Assembly: GCF_003385775.1 (NCBI RefSeq)
Contig: NZ_QRDP01000004.1
Span: 2,102,957 to 2,166,956, forward strand
Direction: 5' to 3'
Origin: Parasphingopyxis lamellibrachiae
GTDB lineage: Bacteria > Pseudomonadota > Alphaproteobacteria > Sphingomonadales > Sphingomonadaceae
Length of the DNA stretch: 64,000 nt
Shown: piece after piece, positions 27,663 through 36,695 of the stretch
Layout of the letters: each line of letters begins with the position of its first letter
How positions within the stretch are numbered: the stretch's first letter is position 1
Translations under genes and position numbers: made by a program
Notes under the pieces: generated by a model
Seen by the model: only the letters and a program-made list of their open reading frames with translations
Databases searched by the model: none
Told to the model about the DNA's origin: nothing

Positions 27663-28064
27663 TCAGCCCTTTTCGTGCGGTTCGAACTCGAGCGACAGGC
27701 TGTTCATGCAATAGCGCAAACCGGTCGGTGGCGGTCCGTCCGGAAAAACATGGCCGAGATGACCATCGCACCGCGCACAGCGCGATTCGGTGCGGACCAT
27801 GCCATGGCTCATATCCTGGTGATCGGTCACCGCGTCTTCGCTTGCCGGCTGGGTGAAGCTCGGCCAGCCCGAGCCGCTGTCATATTTCGTCCTGCTCTCG
27901 AACAGTTTGAGTCCGCAGCCCGCGCACAGATAGTCGCCGGCTTCATGATTGTCGTACAGGCTGCCGGCAAAGGCGGGCTCAGTGCCGCCTTCGCGCAGCA
28001 CATGATAGCGTTCCGGGGTCAGCCGCTCGCGCCATTCGGCTTCGGTGAGATCCAGTTTGTCCAT
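27663..28064 (-). CDS. msrB: Peptide-methionine (R)-S-oxide reductase
   Basis: MsrB reduces methionine-R-sulfoxide in proteins. The 133-aa product from the ATG at 28064 has the two zinc CxxC pairs (CAGC, CARC), GSGWPSF, and the active-site Cys in RYCMNSLSL. It is a single-domain cytoplasmic form. It is followed by PBP1A on the same strand after 111 bases and preceded by the polyketide operon. Confidence 0.96.
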   Translation of the reverse strand: MDKLDLTEAEWRERLTPERYHVLREGGTEPAFAGSLYDNHEAGDYLCAGCGLKLFESRTKYDSGSGWPSFTQPASEDAVTDHQDMSHGMVRTESRCARCDGHLGHVFPDGPPPTGLRYCMNSLSLEFEPHEKG

Positions 28065-28095
28065 GGTGCGAATATGGGAGCGGCCGCGGGAGCGA

Positions 28096-29193
28096 TCAAG
28101 CGCGAATCCGGGTCGCCTCGCCCAGCAGGCCGACAAGGCCGGGGAAACCGGCAAGTCGGATGGCATGGCGCGCGAGGCGGGGATGATCGGTGATCCGTTT
28201 CAGGAGGTCCGCGATCGCCATCGGCCGCCGCGCCGTCCGGGCGAAATTCTTCTGAAAGGCAATGGCGGCTGCGGGGCCGCCAGCAAGATAGGCTCTTGCT
28301 GCCGCTTCGCCGCTGGCCAGCGCAATGCCTATCCCTTCGCCGGCGAGTGAGGGGATGACCGCGCCCTGATCGCCGATCCGGAACAGGCCGCGATGCCCTT
28401 CACGCATCCGCCATCCATAAGGCACCCGGCTGATCGCGTCGGAAGTATCGGGCAGCGTTTCGCCGTCCAGCCGCGCGGCCAGGCTTGGCGCTTCCCTGCC
28501 CAATAGCCCGAGCAGCTGCCCCGGATTCCCGTTCGCCTCGCGCAGGCGGGAGCGGCGCAGCGCTAGGCAGAGATTGGCGCTGCCATCTTCCTGCAGCAAA
28601 AGTCCGGCATAGCCATGGCGGAACAGATGCAATTCTATCGCGCCGCCGATCCTGTCGCGAAGCGCGGCCGAGGCGGAAATCCGGTAGCGCAGGCCCATCC
28701 AGGGGTCGCGGTCCTGTTTGCCAACCGGTCGTTTCAGGCCGCGCAGCTCATATTTTCCGGTCGCGAGGAACAGCGCATCGGCGGCCAGGCTTTGCCCGTC
28801 CGCTAGGCGTATTGCATCGGGGCCATCTGCGCTGCTTATCGCGGTGCCGCGCTGAATATCGGCGCCCGCCGCTTCCGCTGTTTCGAGCAACACACTGTCC
28901 AGTCGGCGGCGGGAAAAGCCCATTCCGGGATGGGGAAGCTGCGCACTGCGCGATCGGTTGCCCGCGAACAGCCTGACCCGGTCGATCGCATGGCCGCCCA
29001 GCCGCGCAGGATCGATTTTGAGCCGCTCCAGGGATTTCAGCGTCTGCCAGCTGACAAAGCCTCCACAGAGCAGGTCTGGCGTTCGGGCGTGTCGTTCGAT
29101 CAGCAGCGGTTCCATTCCAGCGCGGGCGAGCGCGATGGCTGCGGTAAGCCCTGCCGGCCCGCCGCCAGCGATCAATGCTGTCGTTCGACGCAT
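28096..29193 (-). CDS. FAD-dependent oxidoreductase of the type III PKS operon
   Basis: This flavoprotein of the geranylgeranyl-reductase/hydroxylase family has the Rossmann motif [10 protein letters not shown] at residues 10-19 and the second FAD motif [17 protein letters not shown]. The 365-aa product starts at the ATG 29193. It is the last gene of an operon with a type III PKS and a methyltransferase, and it overlaps the methyltransferase by 22 bases. By analogy with Streptomyces srsA-srsB-srsC, it may hydroxylate a phenolic lipid to a quinol or quinone; that is inference. Confidence 0.88.
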   Translation of the reverse strand: MRRTTALIAGGGPAGLTAAIALARAGMEPLLIERHARTPDLLCGGFVSWQTLKSLERLKIDPARLGGHAIDRVRLFAGNRSRSAQLPHPGMGFSRRRLDSVLLETAEAAGADIQRGTAISSADGPDAIRLADGQSLAADALFLATGKYELRGLKRPVGKQDRDPWMGLRYRISASAALRDRIGGAIELHLFRHGYAGLLLQEDGSANLCLALRRSRLREANGNPGQLLGLLGREAPSLAARLDGETLPDTSDAISRVPYGWRMREGHRGLFRIGDQGAVIPSLAGEGIGIALASGEAAARAYLAGGPAAAIAFQKNFARTARRPMAIADLLKRITDHPRLARHAIRLAGFPGLVGLLGEATRIRA

Positions 29194-29864
29194 AATCGAA
29201 ACGGGAAATAGCGGACGATATGCGAGGCACCCGGTGCGATGCCCGCCTCGCCCAGCAGGGCTTGCCATTCCGCGGGGCGATAGCTGCGCGCTATCGATAA
29301 CCGCCCGTCCGCCCGGACAATCGGATGCCAGCCCATGATCCGCGCGAGCAGCGGATAGCCGAAATACGCAAAGCGGTGCCGGTGGAGATCGTTGACCATC
29401 CAGCCGCGCATCGCCTGCGCTTCCATGTGGCGCAGAAAGGCGATGAGCTGGTCGTGCGTCATATGATGGGCGACCAGATTGGAGACGATGAAGTCGGTTG
29501 GCTCGCAATCGGCATAGTCGCCCGTCCGATAGTCGATTGTCATGCCATCGGGTGTTTGCGCTTCGGCAGCCGCCCGGCTTTTTGAATTGAGGTCGATGCC
29601 TGTCAGCCTTGCCTCTATGCCGCGCGCCTTCGCCCATCCCGCAATTGCGCGCAGCATGCCGCCCTCGCCATAGCCGACATCGAGTAGGCTGAAACTGTCC
29701 ATCCCTTGTGTTGCACGGGCCAGAAAGCTGAGCGTTGGCCGGGCCGCGAAGGTCCAGCGGTTCGCCCGCTCAAGATCGGTAAGGACGGCGGCATAGATGT
29801 CCGGCGCCAGGCCCGGCGCGTCCATCTGCTCTTCGGCGATTGCGCGCTGGGAGAGGCCGGCCAT
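29172..29864 (-). CDS. SAM-dependent methyltransferase of the type III PKS operon
   Basis: The 230-aa product has a class I SAM-binding motif (LLDVGYGEGGML) and a motif II acidic residue (LTGIDLNSKS). It starts one base into the PKS stop (TGATG overlap) and overlaps the oxidoreductase at its end, so the three proteins are cotranslated. It probably O- or C-methylates the polyketide product. The substrate is not visible from sequence. Confidence 0.88.
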   Translation of the reverse strand: MAGLSQRAIAEEQMDAPGLAPDIYAAVLTDLERANRWTFAARPTLSFLARATQGMDSFSLLDVGYGEGGMLRAIAGWAKARGIEARLTGIDLNSKSRAAAEAQTPDGMTIDYRTGDYADCEPTDFIVSNLVAHHMTHDQLIAFLRHMEAQAMRGWMVNDLHRHRFAYFGYPLLARIMGWHPIVRADGRLSIARSYRPAEWQALLGEAGIAPGASHIVRYFPFRLCVERQH

Positions 29865-30982
29865 CAGGCGCTCCGATACTCGAAGCCCTCGGCCGCCAGC
29901 CCCGGCCCGAAGGCAATCGCCAGGCCCTGACCGGCGGGCGGCTCGCGCATGATGCGTTCAAGCGCGAACATCAGCGTTGCCGAGGACATATTGCCTTTTT
30001 CGCGCAGGATATCGCGGGAAATGGCGAGCGCATCCGGGCCGAGGTCCAATCCCTTTTCGACCGCATCGAGGATCGATCGCCCGCCGCCATGCACAGCCCA
30101 GCTGTCGACCGCATCGGGGCCTTCGCCGTTGCAGATGGCGGACCGGAACTCGGCGCTGGCCAGCGCATCGCCAATCCGCCCCGGCACTTCGCCCGACAGA
30201 TGCATGGCAAATCCCGTATCGCCGACATGCCATTGGATCAGATCGTGCGATTCCGGAAGGGTCGCGGCAAACTGGCGGCCCATTGCCAGTCCGTTGGGTT
30301 CGGCGCTGACAATCGCCGCCGCCGCGCCATCGCCGAACAGCAGCATCGCGAGCAGCGGTTCGAGCGCCGCATCGGGCTGCAGATGCAGGGTCGACAGTTC
30401 GGTCGTGATGACAAGTACCCGCGCCTCCGGTTCGGAACGCACGATATGATAGGCATTCCTGAGCGCGGTCACCGCACCATAACAGCCCATAAAGCCGACC
30501 AATGTGCGTTCAACCGAACCCTTCAGGCCCAGTCTCCGCGCGACCAGCTGATCGAGGCCCGGCGCGGTAAAACCCGTGCAGCTGGCAACGACAAGATGGG
30601 TGATGCTGGCCGGATCGGGTATCTCGGGCAGATTGGAAACCGCTTCAACCGCCAGTTCCGGAGCCGTTTCGGCGTAGAGCTTCATGCGCTCTGAGGTCGG
30701 CGGCATGCCCTGTGCGTAGAAGCCGCCCGCACAGATCGGGGAGCCCCCGTCCGCGCCTCTGGGCAAGACGGACCAGCGATGCTCGATCCCGGCCCGTTCG
30801 GCCATGCGGGCGAAGATCGCCTGTTCACGCGGATCGGACAATTGTGCCGCCGCCCAGCCGATAAAGGCATGGTGAATGTCATGGTCGGGCGTCGCTGCGC
30901 CGATGCCATTGATATGAGGCGTGGGTATCGGCACGGTCAGGGGGCTTTCGTAAAGGTCGCAGCGAACATGTGAACCCTTCAT
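29864..30982 (-). CDS. Type III polyketide synthase
   Basis: This chalcone/stilbene synthase-like enzyme condenses a starter acyl-CoA with malonyl-CoA units. The 372-aa product has the full catalytic triad: Cys135 (VVASCTGF), His298 (SWAVHGGG) and Asn331 (KGNMSS). The FGDGAAA motif at 216-222 is conserved. Bacterial enzymes of this type with an adjacent methyltransferase and flavoprotein make alkylresorcinols or alkylpyrones. A perfect 14-bp palindrome lies 11 bases upstream of the start. Confidence 0.95.
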   Translation of the reverse strand: MKGSHVRCDLYESPLTVPIPTPHINGIGAATPDHDIHHAFIGWAAAQLSDPREQAIFARMAERAGIEHRWSVLPRGADGGSPICAGGFYAQGMPPTSERMKLYAETAPELAVEAVSNLPEIPDPASITHLVVASCTGFTAPGLDQLVARRLGLKGSVERTLVGFMGCYGAVTALRNAYHIVRSEPEARVLVITTELSTLHLQPDAALEPLLAMLLFGDGAAAAIVSAEPNGLAMGRQFAATLPESHDLIQWHVGDTGFAMHLSGEVPGRIGDALASAEFRSAICNGEGPDAVDSWAVHGGGRSILDAVEKGLDLGPDALAISRDILREKGNMSSATLMFALERIMREPPAGQGLAIAFGPGLAAEGFEYRSA

Positions 30983-30992
30983 GGCAGGCTTT

Positions 30993-31006
30993 TATCGTTA
31001 ACGATA
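30993..31006. promoter_or_regulatory. 14-bp perfect palindrome between PKS and pilus operons
   Basis: TATCGTTAACGATA is a perfect palindrome in the 55-base space between the divergent type III PKS and DUF4402 genes. It is 10 bases from the PKS start and 31 from the pilus-gene start. The position suits an operator for a dimeric repressor. No regulator gene is adjacent. Confidence 0.55.
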
Positions 31007-31037
31007 TATTGATTGGTTAGCGCCGAAAAAGGGCGTC

Positions 31038-31568
31038 ATGTGGCGTCATCCTATCTTTTTCCCGGTTTTGCTCCTTGCAGCAATGCCAATCGCGTCGCCG
31101 ACGGCGGTGCTGGCGCAGGGCGCGTGCCGCCTTTGCGAGGATACAGGGCCGATAATGCCGCAGGCGAGACCGTCGCGTCCGCTCCACATCGATATCGATA
31201 CCGGCATCGATTTCGATCGCATGGCGCTGCTCGACTATCAGGGCGGCCAGGCAGAGATCGATCCGCAGACCGGCCAGCGCCGGCTCACCCGATTGCTCGA
31301 CCTTGGCGGCCTTGCCATGCGTGGAACCGTCGTCATCCGTGGCGAACCGGGCCGCGCGGTACGGGTCGACCTGCCGGATGAAGTTATCTTGCGGGCACCG
31401 GGCGGACGGCGCGTCGAACTGCGCGATGTACGCAGCGATCTTCCGGTCCAGCCGCGGATCGGCAGCGACGGCCAGCTGCGCTTTTCCTTTGGCGGGCGAA
31501 TCATCGTCGATGGCGAGGATGTTGGAAATTTCCGCGGAAGAATGCGGGTTAGCGCCGAATATGAATGA
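31038..31568 (+). CDS. DUF4402 protein, probable minor pilus subunit
   Basis: The 176-aa product has a signal peptide (residues 6-26, cleavage after VLAQ) and a DUF4402 fold, recognised by LDFGGL-like spacing here as IDFDRMALLDYQGG and RVSAEYE at the end. It is the first gene of a chaperone-usher pilus operon. A Cys pair (CRLC) near the mature N-terminus is unusual for the pilin next to it. It may be a tip or initiating subunit; this is inference from order and divergence. Confidence 0.78.
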   Translation: MWRHPIFFPVLLLAAMPIASPTAVLAQGACRLCEDTGPIMPQARPSRPLHIDIDTGIDFDRMALLDYQGGQAEIDPQTGQRRLTRLLDLGGLAMRGTVVIRGEPGRAVRVDLPDEVILRAPGGRRVELRDVRSDLPVQPRIGSDGQLRFSFGGRIIVDGEDVGNFRGRMRVSAEYE

Positions 31569-31710
31569 TCGGTGAGATCAAAGTCTTAAGCCCACTTTAA
31601 CCATAGTTGTTCGGCATATCTGAAACATAACCGGTCACAAGAGGCGCTGAATGGTGCGGGGGACACGTTCCGTTCAATTTTACATTCGGAAAGTGGAAAA
31701 GGGACTATCA

Positions 31711-32220
31711 ATGAAAAATCTCAAAACTGTATTCGCCGCTGGTTCGGCAATGATTGCTCTCGGCCTGGGTGCCACCGGCGCGCATGCTGCAACGGCAACC
31801 GCCGATGCGACGGCTGAAATTCTGCAGCAGGTTCAGATTGCTCAGGTCAGCGATCTTAACTTCGGCACGATCGTGCCGGATACCGCAGCTTCTGGTGTTG
31901 TTTCGATTGCCGCAAACGCAGCCGGCACGCGCAACTGCGCCGCCAACCTGACATGTGCTGGCGCTGCCAGCGTTTCGTCCGCCTCCTTCAACGTCACGGG
32001 TGCCAATGGCCTCAATGTCGACGTTACCGGCCTTGGCGGCCTGACGCAGCTTAGCGACGGCACCAACAACATGCCGATCACGCTTGGTGGTTCGTCCACT
32101 GTTCTGGCGATGACCGGTTCGGCCGTTCCGCTTTATGTGGGCGGCAGCCTCTCGGTTGCGGCCAATCAGCCCGCTGGCGTTTACAGCGGTACCTTCTCGG
32201 TAAGCGTTGATTATCAATAA
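31711..32220 (+). CDS. DUF4402 protein, probable major pilin
   Basis: The start ATG at 31711 follows AAAGGGA and gives 169 aa. The signal peptide ends at AHAA. The mature protein is rich in Ala, Gly, Ser and Thr, has the DLNFGTIVPD segment typical of DUF4402 and spore-coat-U-like subunits, a Cys pair (NCAANLTC) likely to form a disulfide, and the end GTFSVSVDYQ, which suits a donor-strand subunit. A strong terminator follows, as expected for a highly expressed major subunit. Confidence 0.88.
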   Translation: MKNLKTVFAAGSAMIALGLGATGAHAATATADATAEILQQVQIAQVSDLNFGTIVPDTAASGVVSIAANAAGTRNCAANLTCAGAASVSSASFNVTGANGLNVDVTGLGGLTQLSDGTNNMPITLGGSSTVLAMTGSAVPLYVGGSLSVAANQPAGVYSGTFSVSVDYQ

Positions 32221-32262
32221 CATGCCGATGCCGGCCTGAAGCTGGCACGATATCTGAACTTG

Positions 32263-32298
32263 GCCCGGCGGAGCGCAAGCCCCGCCGGGCTTTTCTTT
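32263..32298 (+). terminator. Rho-independent terminator after the major pilin gene
   Basis: A 9-bp GC stem (GCCCGGCGG pairing with CCGCCGGGC) is followed by TTTTCTTT. It lies between the pilin and chaperone genes on the plus strand, so it should lower transcription of chaperone and usher relative to the pilin. Confidence 0.88.
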
Positions 32299-32427
32299 GC
32301 ACCAACCCCCAATTCTTGACGGAAAAATAACCAATTTCTGCAAGGTTCTGTGCGTATTTCCGGGGGGTTATGCGTTGCTGCGTCATGTGTGGCGTTGCTC
32401 CCCGTTTGTTCAGACGGAGACCTTCGC

Positions 32428-33264
32428 ATGATCCTAGAATATCTGCCCAAAACCATCCGGTCCGGCTTTGCAGCTATGGCTCTTGCTGCGGCCGCCATTG
32501 CCGCGGCGGCGCCTGTTCTCGCAAATGACCTGCTCGTCGCGCCGACTCGTGTGGTGCTCAACGGCTCGCGTGGTACCGAGGTGATCCTCAACAATATCGG
32601 CACCGAGGAAGCGACCTACCGGATTTCGCTCGAACTGCGGCGCATGACGCCGGATGGCGGGCTTGAAGAGGTTGAGTTGCCGAATGACAGTGAAGAGGCG
32701 GCGCTCGGCATGATCCGCTATGCGCCGCGCCGCGTCGTGCTTCCGCCCAACCAGCCTCAGGCGATCCGTATCGGTGTCCGTGCGCCGCAGGGCCTGGCCG
32801 ATGGCGAATACCGGGTTCATATGCTTTTCCGCGCAATTCCGCGACCAAGACCCGTAACCAGCGAAGCCGAAAGTCAGGGCGAAGGGTTCCAGATCCGTCT
32901 GGTCCCGGTTTATGGCGTTACGATCCCGATTATTATCCGTCACGGCAATCTGACGGCGACCGCAGCCATCGCAAACCCCCGGATTGTCGAGGAAAATGGC
33001 GTTCAGGGCATCGGTTTCGACCTCAGCCGCCAGGGTGATCGTTCAGTCTATGGCGAAATCATCGTCAGCCGGCCCGGTGTGGATGTTCCGCTGGCCCGCG
33101 CCCGGGGAATCGCGGTTTACTCAGAAATTGGCAGCCGCTCGGTAATCTTGCCGGTTTCCGAGGAATTTCAGGGCAATCTCGCGGGACCCATACGGATCCA
33201 GTACCGCGAACCCGATAGTGCGGGCGGCGGACTGATCGCCGAAACCGAAGGCGTGCTGCGGTAG
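32428..33264 (+). CDS. Periplasmic pilus-assembly chaperone
   Basis: This PapD-like chaperone has a signal peptide (about residues 1-33, cleavage after VLA) and an immunoglobulin-like N-terminal domain (LLVAPTRVVLNGSRGTEVILNN, cut here to LLVAPTRVVLNG). YRVHMLFRAIP and the C-terminal domain fit the family. The start ATG at 32428 follows GGAGA; the frame is open to 32350. It keeps DUF4402 subunits folded and delivers them to the usher encoded 27 bases downstream. Confidence 0.9.
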   Translation: MILEYLPKTIRSGFAAMALAAAAIAAAAPVLANDLLVAPTRVVLNGSRGTEVILNNIGTEEATYRISLELRRMTPDGGLEEVELPNDSEEAALGMIRYAPRRVVLPPNQPQAIRIGVRAPQGLADGEYRVHMLFRAIPRPRPVTSEAESQGEGFQIRLVPVYGVTIPIIIRHGNLTATAAIANPRIVEENGVQGIGFDLSRQGDRSVYGEIIVSRPGVDVPLARARGIAVYSEIGSRSVILPVSEEFQGNLAGPIRIQYREPDSAGGGLIAETEGVLR

Positions 33265-33291
33265 AGCGGCACCCGGAGGGAGCGGGGCACC

Positions 33292-35955
33292 ATGCGCCGC
33301 TGGGCACATCAGGCAAAACTCATCCTGGCAGGGCTCGCCGCGCTTTTTGGTGCGGCGGGCGCTTCTGCACAGGAGGCCTGGGAGCCGCACCCCGACGATT
33401 CTCTGTTGTTCGATGTCAGGCTTGGCGAATATCGGCTGGGCGACGGCGTGCGCGGCTATCAGACACCCGGCAGCGTCTGCATCGATCTTGCCGACACAAT
33501 AGCGGCGCTCGATGTACCAATCGCCATCGACGACGCGGGTAATCGCGCCGAAGGCTGGGCTTTTACCGAAGAAAATCAAATTGTTATCGATCGCAACCGG
33601 AATCGGGTCAGATTCGGGGAATCGTCCGATAATCTTCCGGACGGGATCGTTTTCGATACACCCGAAGGCTGGTGTGTCGCCACCCAGGCGCTGGCCGCCT
33701 GGTTTGGCGTCACAATGGAAGCGGACCTGCGCAACGCCGTGCTTCTGCTCAGTTCGGAACAGCCCCTGCCCGTGCAGCGTGCAATGGAGCGCCGCGGCCG
33801 CGCGGCCGGGCTGCGTCCGCGCCTCGATTTCGACCTGTCTTCCCTGCCTCAGGCCAATACGCCCTACCGCATGTGGCGGACGCCCTCGGTGGATGTGGTC
33901 GTTTCGCTCGGCGGATTGCGCGATCGCCAGCGTCGGACCAGCGGTATCGAGCGGCGGTACGAGATCTACGCCTCCGGCGAGCTGCTGACGGCTTCAGTCG
34001 ATGCGCGGCTGGCTTCGGACAATCGCGGGGTTCCGCAATCGCTGCGTGTGCGGGCTTTTCGCAGCTCGAACACGGGCAATTTGCTCGGGCCCTTGCAGGC
34101 GACCCATTTCGCGATCGGCGATGTTGCCGGCCAGTCTTCTCCTATTGCGGTGCAACCGACATCCGGGCGCGGCCTGATCGTCACCAACCGGCCGCTGGAC
34201 CAGCCGGACAGCTTCGATCGCCGCACTTTTCGCGGCGAATTGCCCGATGGCTGGGAGGCCGAACTCTATCGCAACGGCCAGTTGCTCTCCTTTTCCATGG
34301 ATCGCGGCGACGGCCGGTACGAATTTGTCGATGTCGAGCTGCGCTACGGCATCAACCGGTTCGAGGTCGTGCTGTACGGCCCCCAGGGGCAGACGCGCCG
34401 CGAAACCGAGGTGATCAATGTCGGCGCGGCGAGCATTCCGCCGCGCCAGACATGGTATTGGGCCGGCGCGAGCCAGGACAATCGCGACCTGATTTCGATC
34501 GACAATCGCGATTTTGCGCGCGGATCCAACTGGCGGGCGGGTTTCGGCCTCGAACGCGGGATCAATGCGCGCACCTCGCTGGCGTTCCAGCTCAACAATC
34601 TGGTGATCGCCGACGAGCGCGTCACGGTCGTCGAGGGCTCGGTACGCCGCGCGATCGGGCCCGCGCTGGTCGAAATAACCGCCGCATGGGCGGACAATGG
34701 CGGATATGCTGCCCGCGCCCAGCTTCTGGGCCGGTTCGGCCGGGCCTATATCAGCGCGGAATCGGTCATTGCGCGCGATTTCCGCACCGAACGCTATGGC
34801 ACGGACACGACCGGGCGTCACAGCCTTGCCCTGGATCACAGCCTCAACATCGGCCGCGTCGTTATGCCGGTCCGGGTGCAGGCGACCTATCAGACACGCG
34901 CAAACGGGGCAGACCAGCTTGACGTTGCGGCCCGGATATCCGCCAATATGCGCCGTTTCGCGCTGACCGGCGAGATCGGATATCGCCGCCAGACGACGAG
35001 CGATACAGTCGGCCCGCCCGCCCAGACCAATGCCGCGATCCTTGCCAATGGCCGGATCGGGCGGGTTCGCCTGAGAGGGGAGGCTCGCTGGCGGCTTTCG
35101 CCGGGCAGCCGGTTCGAAAGCGCGGCGCTCACCGCCGACTGGGCGGCTGGCGAAAACAGCGCCTGGCGCGCGGAACTCGGTTATCAGGCGACGCTGAACC
35201 GCGCGAGGGCGAGCATCGGTTATGTCCGGCGCTTCAACCGTTTTGCTTTGACCGCATCTGCCGAAGCGGCGACCGATGGTTCGGTCGCGGCCGGGCTCAA
35301 TCTCGCCTTCAGCATCGGCCCGAATCCGCGCGGCGGCGTGCAGGTCACGGCCGACAAGCTCGCAAGCAGCGGGCAGACGGTGGCCCGCGTGTTCCGCGAT
35401 CTCAACAATGACGGCGTGCGCCAGCCCGGCGAACCCTATGAGGAAGGCGTGCAGATCACGACCGGCCGCGCGCCCTCCAACGAGCCGACCGACGAAAACG
35501 GCGTGGCGGTTGTCACCGGAATGACCCCATACCGGCCGATTCTCGTCGGCATCGACACATCCTCGCTCGCAGATCCGTTCGTCCAGCCCCGCGGGCCGGG
35601 CGTCGTCGTCACGCCGCGTCCCGGAATTGCCGCGGTTGTCGAACTGCCGCTGGTCAGCGCCGGCGAAGTCGACGGTGTGCTGGTGCGGGCGGGCGGCGGC
35701 GCGCTGGAAGGCGTGGATCTGGAGCTTGTCGATATCGAAGGCCGGGTCGTTAAGACGATGCGCACCGATTTTGACGGCTTTTTCGTCTTCGAAGGCGTGC
35801 CCTACGGCGAATACAGCGTCCGCATTGCCGAACTTTCGGCCCAGGCCATCGGCGTAAACGCCGCCCTTGGCCGCCGGGCTTTCGTTTCGGACGAAACCGA
35901 CAGCGTCCGGCTCGGCACAGTCGCCGTCGGCGGTCCCGTCGCCTCAAGCGAGTAG
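33292..35955 (+). CDS. Outer-membrane usher of a DUF4402 pilus
   Basis: The 887-aa product has a signal peptide (cleavage near ASAQE) and the length of an usher. It has a long beta-barrel-like central region with repeating amphipathic strands, a plug-like region and the SIGPNPRGGVQ segment. The C-terminus holds CarboxypepD-like beta domains (VFRDLNNDGVRQPGEPYEEG, then VDLELVDIEGRVVKTMRTDF). It exports and assembles the DUF4402 pilins. No tip adhesin gene follows; the operon ends in a palindromic repeat. Confidence 0.88.
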   Translation: MRRWAHQAKLILAGLAALFGAAGASAQEAWEPHPDDSLLFDVRLGEYRLGDGVRGYQTPGSVCIDLADTIAALDVPIAIDDAGNRAEGWAFTEENQIVIDRNRNRVRFGESSDNLPDGIVFDTPEGWCVATQALAAWFGVTMEADLRNAVLLLSSEQPLPVQRAMERRGRAAGLRPRLDFDLSSLPQANTPYRMWRTPSVDVVVSLGGLRDRQRRTSGIERRYEIYASGELLTASVDARLASDNRGVPQSLRVRAFRSSNTGNLLGPLQATHFAIGDVAGQSSPIAVQPTSGRGLIVTNRPLDQPDSFDRRTFRGELPDGWEAELYRNGQLLSFSMDRGDGRYEFVDVELRYGINRFEVVLYGPQGQTRRETEVINVGAASIPPRQTWYWAGASQDNRDLISIDNRDFARGSNWRAGFGLERGINARTSLAFQLNNLVIADERVTVVEGSVRRAIGPALVEITAAWADNGGYAARAQLLGRFGRAYISAESVIARDFRTERYGTDTTGRHSLALDHSLNIGRVVMPVRVQATYQTRANGADQLDVAARISANMRRFALTGEIGYRRQTTSDTVGPPAQTNAAILANGRIGRVRLRGEARWRLSPGSRFESAALTADWAAGENSAWRAELGYQATLNRARASIGYVRRFNRFALTASAEAATDGSVAAGLNLAFSIGPNPRGGVQVTADKLASSGQTVARVFRDLNNDGVRQPGEPYEEGVQITTGRAPSNEPTDENGVAVVTGMTPYRPILVGIDTSSLADPFVQPRGPGVVVTPRPGIAAVVELPLVSAGEVDGVLVRAGGGALEGVDLELVDIEGRVVKTMRTDFDGFFVFEGVPYGEYSVRIAELSAQAIGVNAALGRRAFVSDETDSVRLGTVAVGGPVASSE

Positions 35956-35972
35956 CGGATTGTAGGCTTTCT

Positions 35973-36107
35973 TGTCAGAATTTCCTTTGCAGGAAATCGC
36001 CGCACCAGCCCTCACCCCCACCCGACCTCCCAATCAGTATACCCTGTGAGAGGTCGGGTGGGGGTGAGGGCTGGTGCGGCGCCTGAGGCGAAGCCAAAGG
36101 TCTGACA
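35973..36107. repeat. Palindromic repeat element, copy B
   Basis: The left arm begins with a 41-nt sequence 95% identical to copy A at 12573-12613. It continues into a 31-bp perfect inverted repeat (35999-36029 with 36050-36080) around a 20-base loop. The outer ends are again TGTCAGA on both arms, and each arm has its own small hairpin. The design resembles REP/BIME elements: two inverted copies of one unit in a 3' intergenic region. Confidence 0.88.
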
Positions 36108-36110
36108 GAC

Positions 36111-36133
36111 AAAAAAGTCGCGCTGCGCGACTT
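36111..36133 (-). terminator. Terminator downstream of tRNA-Leu
   Basis: On the minus strand a 7-bp perfect stem (AGTCGCG/CGCGACT) with a three-base loop is followed by TTTTTT. It lies 33 bases beyond the tRNA-Leu 3' end and is in the right orientation to end that transcript. Confidence 0.8.
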
Positions 36134-36166
36134 CTCTTCATCCTAAATCATTGAAATGTTGGAAAA

Positions 36167-36253
36167 TGGTGCGGTCGAGAAGACTCGAACTTCCACGGGC
36201 GTTAGCCCACATCGACCTCAACGATGCGCGTCTACCAGTTCCGCCACGACCGC
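36167..36253 (-). tRNA. tRNA-Leu (anticodon GAG)
   Basis: The 87-nt minus-strand sequence folds as a class II tRNA: acceptor stem GCGGTCG/CGACCGC, D-arm GGCGGAACTGGTAGACGCG, anticodon stem CATCG/CGATG with loop TTGAGGT (anticodon GAG), a long variable arm (GGGCTAACGCCC), and T-arm GTTCGAGTC. The discriminator A and the CCA end are encoded. It reads CUC and CUU leucine codons. Confidence 0.97.
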
Positions 36254-36460
36254 ACATTTTCACAAGGCCGGCATAGCTTCCGGCTTCTGGCAGGCGCGAG
36301 CCTCTAGCAAAGGGTGCGGGCCGGTGCAATGGCCGATCATCATCGATTGCACCTCCCGGTGGCAACATTCGCCCAAATCGCTGCATTAAGGCTCTTTTTG
36401 GGGACCATTAACCCTTTCTTCACCTTTTCGCCCCGAATTTTGCCGCTTAGCCATCGCCCC

Positions 36461-36685
36461 ATGGCCATCACAACCGCTCTCCTGCTGCTCGCCGCCCTGC
36501 CCGAATCAGGCACAACGGTCCATGCACGCGCCACCGCGCACATCCTCGCCGCCGAAGAGATAGATTTCACGCGCCCGGATGCCCGGCCGGAGGGGGTGCT
36601 GCTCAGGATCGTCCGCCGCCGTGATACGGATGGGACGGCAAGCCCCGACGCGGAGGGCGCGGAGCAGCTCGTCGAATTCCAGTAA
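36461..36685 (+). CDS. Small secreted hypothetical protein
   Basis: An ATG at 36461 opens a 74-aa frame with a short hydrophobic N-terminus (MAITTALLLLAALPES), then ARATAHILAAEEIDFTRPD and a charged tail. It could be a small periplasmic protein like others I associate with sphingomonads, but I recognise no domain. It converges with pfk, 10 bases apart. The same frame is open upstream to 36314; I chose the ATG that gives a signal-like N-terminus. Confidence 0.5.
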   Translation: MAITTALLLLAALPESGTTVHARATAHILAAEEIDFTRPDARPEGVLLRIVRRRDTDGTASPDAEGAEQLVEFQ

Positions 36686-36695
36686 TAGGCGCTGC

